Shown here in pieces: positions 24,188 to 36,568 of a stretch of 64,000 nucleotides of DNA. The notes beneath the pieces were generated by a model, which worked only from the letters and a program-made list of their open reading frames with translations, was not told the origin of the DNA and searched no databases. The DNA lies in NCBI GenBank assembly GCA_017607445.1, contig JAEVHH010000001.1, positions 7,068,001 through 7,132,000 of the forward strand. Reading direction: 5' to 3'. Position numbers and translations under genes: made by a program. Source of the DNA: Histoplasma ohiense. Taxonomy: Eukaryota; Ascomycota; Eurotiomycetes; Onygenales; Ajellomycetaceae. The stretch's first letter is position 1; each line of letters starts with the position of its first letter.

Positions 24188-27100
24188 TCATTTTTGTTTA
24201 CTGACTGACTTCTGATAGGTTTTATTAAACTGTTTCAAGTACTTCTGACTGTTCATCAAGTTTTCCTCAGATTTCCAAGAATTATCTGCATCTGTACAAT
24301 CTTTTCATTTGACAAGATATTGTGTTTGACTGTGGTACTGATGCTTGTCTAATATAGCTTCAACTTTTCATTTCTCTTGCATGTCTATAATTATCAGTTC
24401 TGCTTGCAGGATTTGTCTGTCGTGCGTGTGATATGGTTCAAGAAGGAAAACATGGAATATGAGATGAATTTCTTTATATTGCAGTGTGAGTTTCAGTTTG
24501 TACATCTGTGTACTGTGAATATCAATTATTTGAAAGAGACCCAAAAATCAATGATTTAGTTTGGGTGAGAGTCATAAGATGGATATATTTTTTGCATGCA
24601 GCATTACCCAGTCCCCTATCTTAAAGCTTTTTGATATATGATGCTGATCATAATACTTTTTCTCAGCTGCTTTGATGGTTTTCAGACATTCTTGAATTTT
24701 GTTCTCTGCTTGCTTCATCCATTCCACTTGTTTCATCACTGATTTTGACATGTCTGTGCTTGGGGGTTCCACATCTATGCGAAGTTCAGTTGGTTGGCTG
24801 ATCATTGCTTCAGATGATGTCATTTTTATTGATGTGTGGAAGGCATTGTTGTATGCCCATTGTGTCAGGGGAATTCATTCTACTCAATTATCTTGCTGGT
24901 AGCTGCAATATGTGTGAAGATAATGTTCAATCACCTGATTCAATTGTTCTGTCTGGCTGTCGGTTTGTGGGTGGAATGCCATTGATAATTTTCATTGGAC
25001 ATGGAGCAGATAACACAATGTTGATCAAAACTTGCTATTTATTAATGAATCTCAGTTGCTAATAATGTTCACAGGTAGGTCAAAGTTCTTTGCAATTCTT
25101 CATATAATAATGTCTGTGAGTTCTTCTGCATCTAGCTCTGAAGATGTGGGCACAATTATGACTCATTTGATGAATAAATCAACAAATATGACAATAGCAT
25201 TATAGGTTTGACTTTCCTTTTTATTATCTGGCAGGCCTTCAATAAAGTTCATGCTAATTGTATGTCATTTTTTATCTGACACTGGATGTGATTGTAGCAA
25301 TCTGTACAGCTTGTGCTGTGGTATCTTGACATATTGACAAACATCACAAGTTCTCACATATTCTGCAATCTCATCACTCATACCATACCACAAGTACTTG
25401 CATTTGATTGCTTTGATGATTTTGTCATGTTCAAAATGGTCATCTTGAGGATCATTGTGATTCATTTTCATTATTTCATGTCTTATGACTTTATCTTGTG
25501 GTATGTAGACTTTATCATCTTTTCTGAGCAGGCCATCTTTATCTACTGCTCAGATTGAACAATTATCTACACTAGTGTCATTCATCTCTAGTCTTCTGTG
25601 AAGTTCAGATATGCTGGTGTCTCTATTCTGAATCTGCAGTAAGAGTTTGATGATAGATTCAGCTATCTCTTTGCAATAGACTGTTTCAGACTCAAATACT
25701 TTGATGACTAGAATCTGTGGCATCAGAATTTCTAGGTTTAACTCTGTAACATCTGTGATCTCATTCTCATTCACAGATGCATTCTTTATTCTGCAGAGGT
25801 TGTTATCATCAATGACTACAGATCTCTTCACCCAACAATTTTCATTAGCTTGCAGATCTTTTCACATCATCTTAACACATTGATTTAACTTTGTGTTTTC
25901 TTTTGTCTTTAGTGACTTAAAGATCCTCTTACACAGCTTCTCTTACAGAATAGAGAGCTCTGTCAAGAGAGCTGTGTGTTTTACAAAATCTGAGTGATGA
26001 TTTGATGCATCTGCAGGATTATTTTTCTCAGAACAATGCTCTATTTCAAAATCAAACACTGAGAGCATTTCCATCCAGCAAATCTGACATCCATTTAGCT
26101 GCTTCATTGTCATGAAGTGTCAGAGATTGGCATGGTCAGATAAAACAGTTATTGAGTGTCTGCTATCATGTAAGTAGTGGTGCCATTGTCTGAAAGCTTC
26201 TACAATCAGCAACATTTCTAAATCATATATTTGATAACATCTTTCTGTTTCTGTGAGCTTTCTAGACCAAAATGTGATTGGGTGTCAGTGATCATCATTC
26301 ATTAATTGTGATATTACTGCAGTGATTGCAACACCAGATCTGTCTGTTTCTATACAGAGTTTTCACTGCGGATCAAAGTGGATCAACAATGATGCTTTTG
26401 TAAAGCATTCTTTTAACTGCAAAATTGCATGCTTGCAGTTTTTGTCTAACTGAACAGGTGCATTATTCTTCCCCCTTTTCATTTCATAATCTTTTAACAA
26501 TTCAGTCAGGGGTGCTGTTATTATCAAGAACTTGTATATGAATTGATGATAGAAATTGATGAATTCTAGAAATATTTGCAATTCATTTATAGTTTGCAGT
26601 TCTGGTCAATCTAGAATTGTGTTGATGCAGTGTTTCTCAACAGTAATGCCCTGCATGGTAACCACAAAACCCAAAAATCCAATTTCTGTTGTGTGGAATG
26701 TACACTTACTAAGTTTGGTATATAGTCTCCATTGCCTTAACCGTTCCAGCACGTTCTTAACATGGACGACATGTTCATCAAGTGTGTTTGAATAGATTAT
26801 GATATTGTCAAGATAAGCCATGCAATATATGTCTAAAAGGTTGCTGAGGGCTTTGTTGATATAAGATTGGAAGGTTGCAGAAGCATTGGTTAGCTCAAAA
26901 GATAAGACTAGATATTCAAAGTGTCCATATCATGTTCAAAATGCTGTTTTTCATTCATTCTCTGCTCATATGTGAATTCTATGATATGTGTCTCTAAGGT
27001 TCAGTTGCATATATATTTTGGCACCTGCTAATCTATCAAGTATTTCACTTATCAAGGGCAGTGAATATCAATTCTTGACTGTTATTTCATTCAATCCTCA

Positions 27101-28962
27101 ATAATCTATGCAAAGACACAGAGTTCCATCTTTCTTCAGTGCAAATAACACTGGCACACCAGCTGAGCTCTTGAATGAATGTATCCAATTCTTCTCTAAC
27201 ATCTTTTTGATATATTCTTGGAGGACAGAGAGTTCTTGAGGTGATAAGTTATATATCAGTTGGTATGAGGGTTCCTTGCCAGGTTTGAGCTCTATAACAT
27301 GATCATGAGATGCATGTTCTGCATCAGATATGTCTTCTTGAAATACATCAAGATAATCTTTATAATCATCTGGGATATTTGGCTCAGTTGCTGCACTCAC
27401 AGCTTGTAATGATAAGACAGCAAATATAATATTGCCATCATCAATTAGTGTTGCAAATTCTTTAGCAGTATCCAGATGCATGTGGTTAATATTCAACACT
27501 TTTCTATAGATTCAGCATCTTCACACCCAGTTGATATCAGGGTTTGCAGCTTTCAATCACAGCATGCTCAAAATTACATCATATCTGCTAATGTCAGCCT
27601 CTTCAAAATGGTGGAATCCTTCTTGGAGGATGTGTTCATCATCAATAATCTTCATTGCAGCTCTTTGTTGTTCATATGATTTAATCTTATGATTATCAAC
27701 TGCTTCCACTACTTTTGATTTACCTTCTATCTTCAAGAAATATTTTGATGCCCAGGTGTGGGACACAAAGTTCACATCTGTGTCAGAATCCACTAGCATC
27801 CACACCATTGATCATCCCACTTCTGTCAGCATCCATGTATTCATCATCAATAATTGTTTATCTCACAGTCTAGTTGTTTGTATTCTCAATGCAGCAGCTG
27901 CTTCTATGATTGAGATTGCTGGTTTTTTGCTTGTTGAACTTGATTGCACTTTTCAGAGTGTAACATTCAACAATCATTTGCAACATGACTCTTCTTATGG
28001 CAGTGAGAACACTCCTTCATCTAGTTATATTTATCTTTCTTGATTTGTTCAGTTGAACTCATTTGTTCCTCTCATTTCCTCTTGTTCTGATGGTTGCTAG
28101 ATTTATCAGAACAACACTGATTCCCTACAAATATTGCAGATCTTCCTTTGCAGATAGCATGCTGTTGCTCTGACATATTTTCCTCAAGAGTCTGTAGAGT
28201 TCAAAGCAACTCTTCATAGTTCTGAGGCTCTTGATTTCAATGATTGAGTTCTGTGTGTAATATCTTCAACATCTTACTATGCAAGTTATCCATTCTTTGT
28301 TCTTTGCTATATGGGGGTAAGTAATATTCCCAGTCTTCAAGATATTTAGAGAAATTGTGTATCAATTGCCATTCTTGTTGCTTTGCATCTTGAAACTTTT
28401 GACTTGCTAATCAGTGCTGGTTCTGTGGATCATTAATTTGCATTTCTAGGTGTGATAACATATCATCAAAAGTCAACAGTGTTGCTCCTCCATGTCTCTC
28501 ATATGATGATACAAAATTCAACCACTTCTGCTTAATGTGGGCATCAAGATAGAGTTTAGCATCATTTATCTTGTGTTCTTTCTTTTGATAATACCAGCAG
28601 TGGTGTGTAAAGAGAGTCAACATGTGATCTTTATAGTTCTTGAATTCTAACATATTTTTTCCTCAATAATAGTCCTTAATCTCCAACCTCAGTGGTGTTT
28701 CATTATCATCATTCATATTGTTCACAGATCGATTTTGTGGTGGTTCTGTGGTGATATTCTGGGTTAATTGAGACTCAATGAGAGTATCTTCATGAATCTG
28801 TGCTTCCAACTTGTTGAGCTGCTGTTGTGCATGCAGAATAGCTAATTGCTGCTCTTATTCATGAATTTGATCATTCAACTGTTGCAAATGCGCATTGTGA
28901 TCATTGGAGGCAGTAGAAGATTCAGGTTGGTTTTCAAGAGATCTTGCACATGTTGAAACCAT
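24188..28962 (-). pseudogene. Gypsy-B' gag-pol polyprotein
   Basis: Gag starts at the ATG at 28962 (MVSTCARSLENQPESS) and ends with an intact CCHC knuckle (CSHCHKKSHVANDC, 27970-28011). The protease at about 27780-27808 reads MLVDSDTDVNFVS, with the catalytic DSG changed to DSD. RT spans about 27260-26600 (VLFALKKDGTL, then Y-L-D-N at 26804-26815). RNase H follows, then the integrase zinc domain (25265-25471, TCDVCQ) and a DDE core (FHPQTDSQTEQLN near 24960). A C-terminal chromodomain (EAILDKHQYHSQTQYLVK) ends at 24188. Stops are scattered and nearly all TGA. The element cannot make an active polyprotein. Confidence 0.88.
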
Positions 28963-29048
28963 CTTGTGTGTTTTAACTAATGTTGCGTGCTTTATTGTAG
29001 GTGTGCGTAACAACGGACCACTCAAATAAAGTTAAGAGTGATTAGAAT

Positions 29049-29319
29049 TGTAAGAGATGGTTGTAGGTATAATTATGGGAGTAGTGTGAAGTACACACAT
29101 AGGATGTTAAGAAGGTAGCAATCTCTATTATTCAAAGCTAATCACTGATCTCCTAATATCTACGGATATCAGTGAGCATTATATAGGCAACCTCCACGCG
29201 CTACAGCTGTCTATGGTGCTGTGCGCTATGCCTCTCCTCATTAATTCTGGCGTGTTCTGTGTTCTTCTATCGCCACATAGCTATTTCCTAATATAGATAT
29301 CTCCGTTGCGCCTATTACA
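29049..29319 (-). repeat. 5' LTR of Gypsy-B'
   Basis: 271 bp, from TGTAAGAGAT to CCTATTACA. Several CpGs are kept (cacgcgctac, tatcgccac, ctccgttgcgcc), whereas the internal region has very few. Confidence 0.92.
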
Positions 29320-29324
29320 GCAAT

Positions 29325-29934
29325 GATCGGCCAACCAACTGAACTTCACATAGACATGAAACCCCCAAGCATAGACACATCAAAATCAACAATGAAACAA
29401 GTGGAACAGATGAAGCAAGCAGAGAACAAGATCTGAGAATGTCTGAAAGCTGTCAAAGCAGCTGAGAAAAAGTATTACAATCAGCATCATATATCAAAAA
29501 ACTTTAAGATAGAGAACTGAGTAATGCTGTGTGCAAAAAATATATCCATCTTGCAATTCTCACTCAAACTAGATTATTGATTTTTGAGTCTCTTTCAAAT
29601 AATTGATATTCACAGTACACAGATGTACAAATTGAAACTCATACTGCAATATAAAGAAATTCATTCTGTATTTCATATTTCCCTTCTCAAATCATATCAC
29701 ACATGCGACAGACAAATCCTGCAAGCAGAATCAATAATTATAGACACACAAGAGAAATGAAAAGTTGAAGTTATATTAGACAAACATCAGTATCATAGTC
29801 AAACACAGTATCTTATCAAATGAAAAGATTATACAGACACAGACAATTCTTGAAAATCTGAGGAAAACTTGATGAACAGTCAGAAGTACTTGAAACAGTT
29901 TAATAAAATCTATCAGAAGTCAGTTAATAAATAA
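29325..29934 (+). pseudogene. Gypsy-B gag-pol, 3' part with chromodomain
   Basis: This continues the integrase frame interrupted at 22039. It ends with a chromodomain-like segment near 29750-29870 (VEVILDKHQYHSQTQYLIK, then KDYTDTDNS) and stops at 29932-29934. In the matching position of better copies the stop codons here would be Trp, as expected for the aromatic residues of a chromodomain. Confidence 0.82.
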
Positions 29935-29968
29935 AAACAAAGAAGACAACAATAACTGCTGAATATAT

Positions 29969-31119
29969 TTATTCTGTTCAGAGATTAAAAAACAGATCTG
30001 TCTCAGCTTGGCCAGTGTCATTCAAGAAATTGTCATCAAGACAAACCTGCTTATTATCTCAGATTTTCTCAACTGATGAAGTATGATATTTCAATGATGA
30101 CTTAGAAGCTGTGATCAGTGATGTAATCACTGAGACCTCATCAATCACTGTTTCAGTCAGAGTCTCAGAAGAACTGTCTTATTGAATCTCTCAGATCTTC
30201 ACAGCAAAGAATCTAATCATCACAGTCACAGCACTCTGCAAAATATTAACATTCAAAATATCTGTATCAGTGACAATTAGATTCTCAGCAGTGTTGATAA
30301 TCATCTGAGTCAATTCAATGACATCTGCTGACATCTAATAGAAAGTTAATATTATATACCATAAAAACATTTGTTTTGAATAATAACTTACTGAAATGCA
30401 GATGTGCTTCATCACTGAGCAGTGCTTGCATTTTTTGTATCAATTCTCAGCAGACTTGCAATGATGATGAGGGGATATTGTCAAATGTTGAATACAACAA
30501 CAGCAATATGCTGCTGTATTTCTTTCTAATACTTCAATGAAATCATCTGCTTCCTCATCTTCATCTACATTATCAGTCAACTCAAATAATGTACCAAGAT
30601 CTTGGCTCAGTGAGAATGACACTGATGTAATAGCAGAATATGAAAACATACTTTCTGAAACACTGCTATGATTGAATGCCACACTCTGCTGTGACAACAA
30701 ATCATCAAAGTTCATATAGAATTCTAGAATTCCATCTGCATTCTTGTAGATCTGCACATCAAATACAAACCTCACAACAGCAGTTTGATATATAGCAAAT
30801 CTCTCATCTGAAACTTTGTTGAAGAGCAGCATCTTATGAAATTCATTGATCAAAAATTAACTGATTTTGTGAAAGCACTCAGACATCTATAACTCATTAG
30901 CACTCATAACAATCTCAGTTTAAGAAAACTTACAGCAGCACAACTTCTATTTGATATATGACAGATGTGACAGCATGTCCATCCATTGTTCACAAAGCAA
31001 GAATATACTGAGGGGTTCTACAATCTCTCCAGACAACTCAAGCAAATGCTCTTGATAGCAGACAGCATATCATTCTTCATAGACTTCAAATCAGCAACAG
31101 AAACAGCTGGTTCTAACAT
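29969..31119 (-). pseudogene. Antisense accessory gene of Gypsy-B (damaged copy)
   Basis: This is colinear with 23009-24159 in Gypsy-B'. The longest readable exon gives FHKMLLFNKVSDERFAIYQT and later YCCCCIQHLTISPHHHC. One of the second-module cysteines reads Tyr here, and the same TGA follows the EN dipeptide as in B'. It ends 34 bp from the stop of the sense gag-pol, repeating the tail-to-tail layout. Confidence 0.75.
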
Positions 31120-31662
31120 TCTATCATAACTTTAATTAGTATCAAGGTCTTATTCAAAGAAGAAGGAAAAGCAAAAGCAATAAGAAAGAAAAACAGATGT
31201 TGAAGATTGGAATCAATATTGCAATGTTGATCAAAGAGATTGCAACAACACAAAACTCAACCCAAAATGGAAAATGCAACCACACAATCAAAACTTTGAA
31301 TTTCACAATAAAAATTGCATAGAAAGATACAGTGTACTTTGTTTGATAAATTGATGTATTCTTTTTAAATAAAAAATTGTTGGTAGTGATGGTGGTGATG
31401 ATTTTGTTAGAATACAACTTTTTGATGTAAAAGTCAAAGGAAAGAGGTTCAGAAGTTGTGTCTAAATTGTGATTGAACTGCATTGACACTGAAGATGAAA
31501 AAACATTCTTCTGAAACAGCAATACTTTGAAATTAATCTCAACAATTAATTCAGTCTGATTCTGCAAACTCTATACAATATTAACCATATAGCACATATT
31601 ACAAACTTCACATGTTGCAGTAAGAAGCTCTGAGAACCAGGTCTTTGAAGAAGAGAGATAAT

Positions 31663-31933
31663 TGTAATAGATGCAATGGAGATATCTATATTAGAAAATA
31701 GCTATATGATGATAGAAGAACACAGAACATGTCAGAATTAATGAAGAGAGATATAGCACACAGTATCATAGACAGCTGTAGCACATGATAGTCATCTATA
31801 TAATGCTTGCTGATATCTGTAGATATTAGAAGATCAGTGATTAGCTTTGAATAATAGAGATTGCTACCTTCTTAACATTCTACATGCGTACTTCACACTA
31901 CTCCCATAATTATACCTACAACCATCTCTTACA
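31663..31933 (+). repeat. 3' LTR of Gypsy-B
   Basis: 271 bp, from TGTAATAGAT to CTCTTACA, followed by the TSD gatgg at 31934-31938. Confidence 0.92.
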
Positions 31934-32417
31934 GATGGCAAGAACAGAGATATATCAAAGAATTCAAGAAGAAAGAAAATCTACATCTATATGTTATGAG
32001 AAATTACATATCTTATAGCAACACTGTTTGCATTTTTGTGCTACTTGTTGATATTGTATGCTGCATGCATGCAGTTGCTCTGCAAGCTATATTATAGCTG
32101 AATGCAGATGAGATATTTCTTTGTTGCTATAGAGATTATTTGCATATACAATCTCTCAATTTAACATTCACTTATGTTTTTCTTTTTCTTTGTTCTTTCT
32201 TTTTTCTCTCTCCAATCCATCATAATTCCACTGCAGTATGTTAACTATTAAAAGCAATATGAATATCTCAATGTTTTCTGCAAATGAATACTGATTAATT
32301 AATTGATTCTATCTAGCAAATTCAGCACTGCAAGTCTCTGTTCTTCCCTCTCTGAAATCTACACATTTATTCTCTGTGTCCATCCCCTCTTTCTTCTCAC
32401 CCCTCTTCAGTGAAAAA

Positions 32418-33017
32418 ATGGCCCATGATAAGAGTATCTCTCATCAGAGGGTCATGCCAACCACTGCTGCTGCTCACAAAACAGCATATGAACAGCAAGT
32501 GGCAGAGTGGAAAGCAGTCTGAGCTCATCATCATAAACAGCATCTCAATGCTCACTGTGCTGTGTGGAAGGTGTGCAACCCCTGCCCTTGTATGAAAAAA
32601 GTGGATAAGCAGAGTATGAAATTCAAAGTAACACTTTTTGATAATACTAGATACTGATATAAGAGTAGAGACTATCTGTGAGATTCAATATTATCAGAAG
32701 TCTGAGGATTTCATTTTCTTCAAAGTCACATTTACTCATCTTGTTTGAGAGATTGATGAGAGGAAGTATTGCTTTCAGTATTCTGCTCTCAATGCTCTTC
32801 AAATTATGATCAAGACCACATTGATCACACTTTTTGAGTGTATGATATCATGTGAAAATCAATGTAATAATATCTCACTAATTATTTCACAGATGGTTTT
32901 AAGATTATGATTCATTGTGAACAGATGACTCTCACTGTGAGGGATATTAGATTGATGATGAAGATCATCCAAGGATTGAGTAGCAATTTTTTTGATAATT
33001 ATAGATTGAAGAAATGA
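32418..33017 (+). pseudogene. hAT-1 copy of the histone H3-like gene (RIP-damaged)
   Basis: The region is colinear with 38064-38663 in hAT-2 across all three exons. It is still readable as an H3 fold (EIQYYQKS, HLV-EI, SALNALQ, LITLFE, DIRL) but has TGA stops, for example replacing the Arg of LVREI and a Trp in exon 1. At several positions where hAT-2 has His (CAT/CAC) this copy has Cys (TGT/TGC). Both derive from an Arg CGN codon by opposite CpG transitions, which helps show what the ancestor encoded. Confidence 0.88.
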
Positions 33018-33563
33018 GTTTTTTTCATTTGTTTGTTTGTTTATTTTTTTATTTTTTTTTTTTTTACTGGAAGTTTTTGTTTTTTTTTTTTTAATTTTCA
33101 AAATGTCTACAGACATATAATGATATTTCTGTTGTTGACATCAAAAAGATAACAATATTTGATAACACTCACATCATAATTAGTCACCATTCAGTATAAA
33201 GATATATGTATTATGTAATTATGAGTAAGTCATGGTTCTGTTTGATCTCATTTTGTAAAATGGAACCAAACAGGACTAGGCTGGCCGGTGGGACCATGAA
33301 TTTCACATTTGGTTTGGTTTGGTTTGGTCCCAGTCCATTTCTTGGCGTGATTTCCAGTGGGACCAGGATCAGAATGGGAGTGTAAAGGGACCAAAATTTT
33401 CAGAAATGGAGTGTAAAAGGACCAGATTTAGGCCTAACATGACTATTATGGGACCAACAAAATTTATTATTCCATGCAAAGTGACTGACTATGAAAAACA
33501 AGAACGTGACCTGGGACTGATCATGATTTTAGCTCAAGTTTGGTCCTGTTCTGATGATTATGT

Positions 33564-33641
33564 AATACATGACAATTGGTAACGATTATTGGTAACGCTC
33601 ACAATACATGACAATTGGTAACGATTATTGGTAACGCTCAC
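33564..33641. repeat. Two tandem 39-bp units in the left end of hAT-2
   Basis: The units 33564-33602 and 33603-33641 (aatacatgacaattgg...aacgctcac) are identical. hAT-1 has the unit once at 13558-13596, so the duplication is specific to hAT-2. Confidence 0.9.
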
Positions 33642-33654
33642 AAGCTCATTAATA

Positions 33655-36054
33655 CTATATACAATCACGCCCAATTTTTTCCTCCACTATATCATTGGAA
33701 GAGAATTCTGCCACAATAGAATTCTTATCAACAATTTCTTTTTCTTTTCCATGCTTAACCATCATCAATTTCTTTACAGTTTCTCCTTGCAATTGACCAC
33801 GACGATAGTGACAAATATCTCAACTTGAGTTAAACTTTCTCTCCATACCAACTCCTGCCAATGGAATTGCCAGAATATCGCGTGCCATCATTGCCACTGT
33901 TGGGTACTGACTGCTGATCATCCTCCACAGATCTAAAATAGATTTTCCTTTGATATTAACAGAATCATCATATAGATAGCGGTCAAATTCAGTGTTGCAA
34001 GAATTTTGTTTGCTCAGATTTTCAGCAGCAATCAACAAGTGCAAATCCTTAATCAATAAATATTAGTAACAGATTAATATCAATATCTCAGTGAGTATTA
34101 TAAAAAACAAAGTTACTAACCAAAGAATCATGCTCTATTGACTCTTCAATTTGTGTATTATCCTGTTCATATTGTCAATAGTTGTCATTGTAGTATGTCC
34201 AAGCTATATCAACATAGATTTGTCGTTCTTCCGCCGTCCAATCCCCGGGAGTATATGCATTGATTCGACGAGAGAGATCAAGTACAGCAGCAACAGCATA
34301 GTAATCAGCAAATGGTTGATTGATTCTCGCATAATACTCTGCAAGTTTGTCTCAAGCTCTTTCAATTGCTGCAGAAATAACCCTATCCCAGGATTGCTCT
34401 TCTCATACACAAGTCATCTGAGTTTCCAAATGAGTAAATAAACTGTTGTATACCCACCAAGAAGCTTGCATCATTGATGTTACTGTAATAGACACAGCCT
34501 TTGTTGTTTTGTAAAAGATAAACAACAGTCCAACAACATATTTTAACTGTGCCCACTCTGTATCAGAAAGTTTCAGAGCACGAATCTTCTCTCACTCAGA
34601 ATTCTGAACCCAATGATTCACAGCATCTTTTAGTCGAAGTGCTCGAACTGCCATCTCATAGATAGAACTCCACCATGTTCGAACATCTTGTATCATATTA
34701 AGAGGAGGAACTGAGCTGTGTGTGGCTTGAATATCATGGAATCGTTGTTGTTGTTTGGGAGAAGTACTGATTGCATTGGCAATGTGACGAATCTAAAAAA
34801 GATAATAAGATAGTTAGCAAATTGATCAATTTTCACTGAAGCATTATCAAATATCATTACCTTGCGAAGGGTTGATGAGAATGTGATGTGAGTAACAATT
34901 TCAACATCATTCTCATCAAAACAACTGGCCAGTTCTGTGTTTTCAGGTTCAATATCCAGGCCTTTAACCAATGCTTGAACAACAAGCTGAATAACGTGTG
35001 CAATACAGGGAATATGTCCATGTTTACCATTCCATCTATACAATACCAGTTTTTGTTCCAGACTCTGCATCATGGTCAAGTTGTTTGCTGCATTGTCTGT
35101 CGTGATTGCGAGAAGATCTGACGAAATATTCCAGTAATCATTTTTAATGATTGTCATGAGAACATCAGTCATATATTCACCTGTATGACTGCTCTTCAAT
35201 TGTTCAAAGCCAATCAATTTCTCTTTATAATTTCAATCCTCATCAATGAAATAACAAACTGCACCCAAAAAGGATAGATTGTTGGTGCTTGTCCATGCAT
35301 CCACTGCCAGTGATATCTTCTGTTGTTTCTTCAACAGAAGTCCAAGTTGTCGCATATCATTGTTGTAATGTGTATTGAGGGAAGAGCGGAGACTGGATCG
35401 ATGAGGAATTTGAATATGTGAATTAAGCATTTGAAGTAAAGTTCGAAATTCCGAGTTTTCGACAGCACGCAGTGGAAGATTCAAGGATATACATAGATGT
35501 AGAAGTTGTTCTCAAAAGTTGTCTGGTGAAAGAGTTGGAATTGGAAGATCAGCATCAGTTTGTTGTCGTTTTTGCATGTTTTCCTGCAAAATAGTACATA
35601 AGTGTTACCAAATATCATTACCATTAATGAGAGTAGATGATATAAGTACCAGTCCATGAAGAATATTCTGATGTTTTCCTCTAAGCTGTAGACAACCAGC
35701 AGATTTCAAATGTCGTGTGATTCCTCCTGGTCCATGTCCACTCCAGGATGGATGTTTTTGTATGGAGTTGCAATGATTACAGCAGAGAAATGGCTCTCCA
35801 GTGATCTTCACAGCAACTTGTTGAAAGTTTTTCCATAGATCTCCTCATTGTCTATGCTGGCTTTTCCATAGATTGCATTGTTTTTCATCACCAAGAAAAA
35901 AGAAAGTGTGCATCCACCAGGCTTGAAAGAGCTCATCTTGCAAGGACTTGTAAACAACATAAATTGTTTGATCCACTCTTATTTCTATAAGATCTTGAAC
36001 CTCCATTAAAGAAGGTGATGAATTCCCTGATTCAGCAATTACTGAAGTTGCCAT
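33655..36054 (-). pseudogene. hAT-2 transposase (BED zinc finger, hAT catalytic core), broken by TGA codons
   Basis: The start ATG at 36054 gives MATSVIAESGNSSPSL. A BED-type zinc finger follows at about 35690-35790 (CNHCNSIQ...GGITRHLKSAGC). The catalytic region includes LAVDAWTSTNNLSFLGAV and LLAITTDNAANN with CIAHVIQL, and the hAT C-terminal dimerisation domain ends the protein (SILDLWRMISSQYPTVAMMA, then LAGVGMERKFNSS). Likely introns have GT donors and TTGCAG or TTTTAG acceptors (near 35585-35650 and 34795-34865). The reading is interrupted by eight in-frame TGA codons, at about 35843, 35507, 35231, 34595, 34405, 34350, 34181 and 33821. No TAA or TAG is seen, which fits loss of Trp/Arg codons by CpG/CpC-type mutation. 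It probably no longer makes active transposase. Confidence 0.85.
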
Positions 36055-36568
36055 GATGAATATAAATGATGAGAAATTATGTGTGGAATGAATTCTGAGG
36101 ATAATAAAGTTAAGAAATTTGTTGAGTTTTTTTTTACTCCCTTTTCATTAACCCACTCTAATTGGTTAGAACACTAGTAGAATATATTTATAAACAACAA
36201 CAAAATTATGATAAAATAGAAAAGAATGATAATTAAAATATTAAAGATATTATTAAGGTTTATACAAAAAGTTGATTCATTAGATATATTATCTATCTCT
36301 AATATATCACAATTCCGCAGTATGAATTTATCACCTTTCATTGTTTACCAATACTATATGTAAAGTCACACACACCTTACAGTATACATACACATATATA
36401 TATATATATATATCATGAGCATAATATCACTACAATAATATATTCTCACAACAAAGAATTGCATAACGTAAAATATCAAATAAAAAATTTGTAATCTCTG
36501 ACAGATAATAATACAATTAATTTAACAAAAATATTAAAAAACAAACATGTAAAAAAAAAAATTTTTTC
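36055..36568. other. AT-rich spacer in hAT-2 between transposase and acidic gene
   Basis: It includes a (at)n run near 36396-36412 and A/T-rich DNA. It is the presumed promoter of the transposase and the 3' region of the acidic gene. No gene is seen. Confidence 0.5.

Larger units (their letters stand above)
22040..29319 (-). mobile_element. Gypsy-B': second, less damaged copy inserted in Gypsy-B
   Basis: The 7280-bp element is on the minus strand, with 5' LTR 29049-29319 and 3' LTR 22040-22465. The TSD gcaat is at 22035-22039 and 29320-29324. The 3' LTR carries an internal 155-bp tandem duplication. Between the 3' LTR and the end of pol lies a spliced gene on the opposite strand (23009-24159). 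GG, CC and a few CpGs survive, so it is younger or less mutated than Gypsy-B. Confidence 0.93.
17524..31933 (+). mobile_element. Gypsy-B: chromodomain Ty3/gypsy element inserted in hAT-1
   Basis: The LTRs are 17524-17794 and 31663-31933 (271 bp each), flanked by the duplication gatgg (17519-17523 and 31934-31938); the empty site in hAT-2 reads gatgg once. Sense gag-pol runs 17881-22039 and resumes 29325-29934 after the insertion of Gypsy-B'. An antisense accessory gene (31119 to 29969) lies between the end of pol and the 3' LTR. A purine-rich tract (gaagaagagagataat) precedes the 3' LTR. Confidence 0.92.

Noticed and set aside
31154..31567. 137-codon open frame upstream of the Gypsy-B antisense gene
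   Set aside because: It is hydrophobic and Phe/Leu/Ile-rich, as expected from mutated AT-rich leader DNA. The matching region in Gypsy-B' does not keep the same frame throughout.
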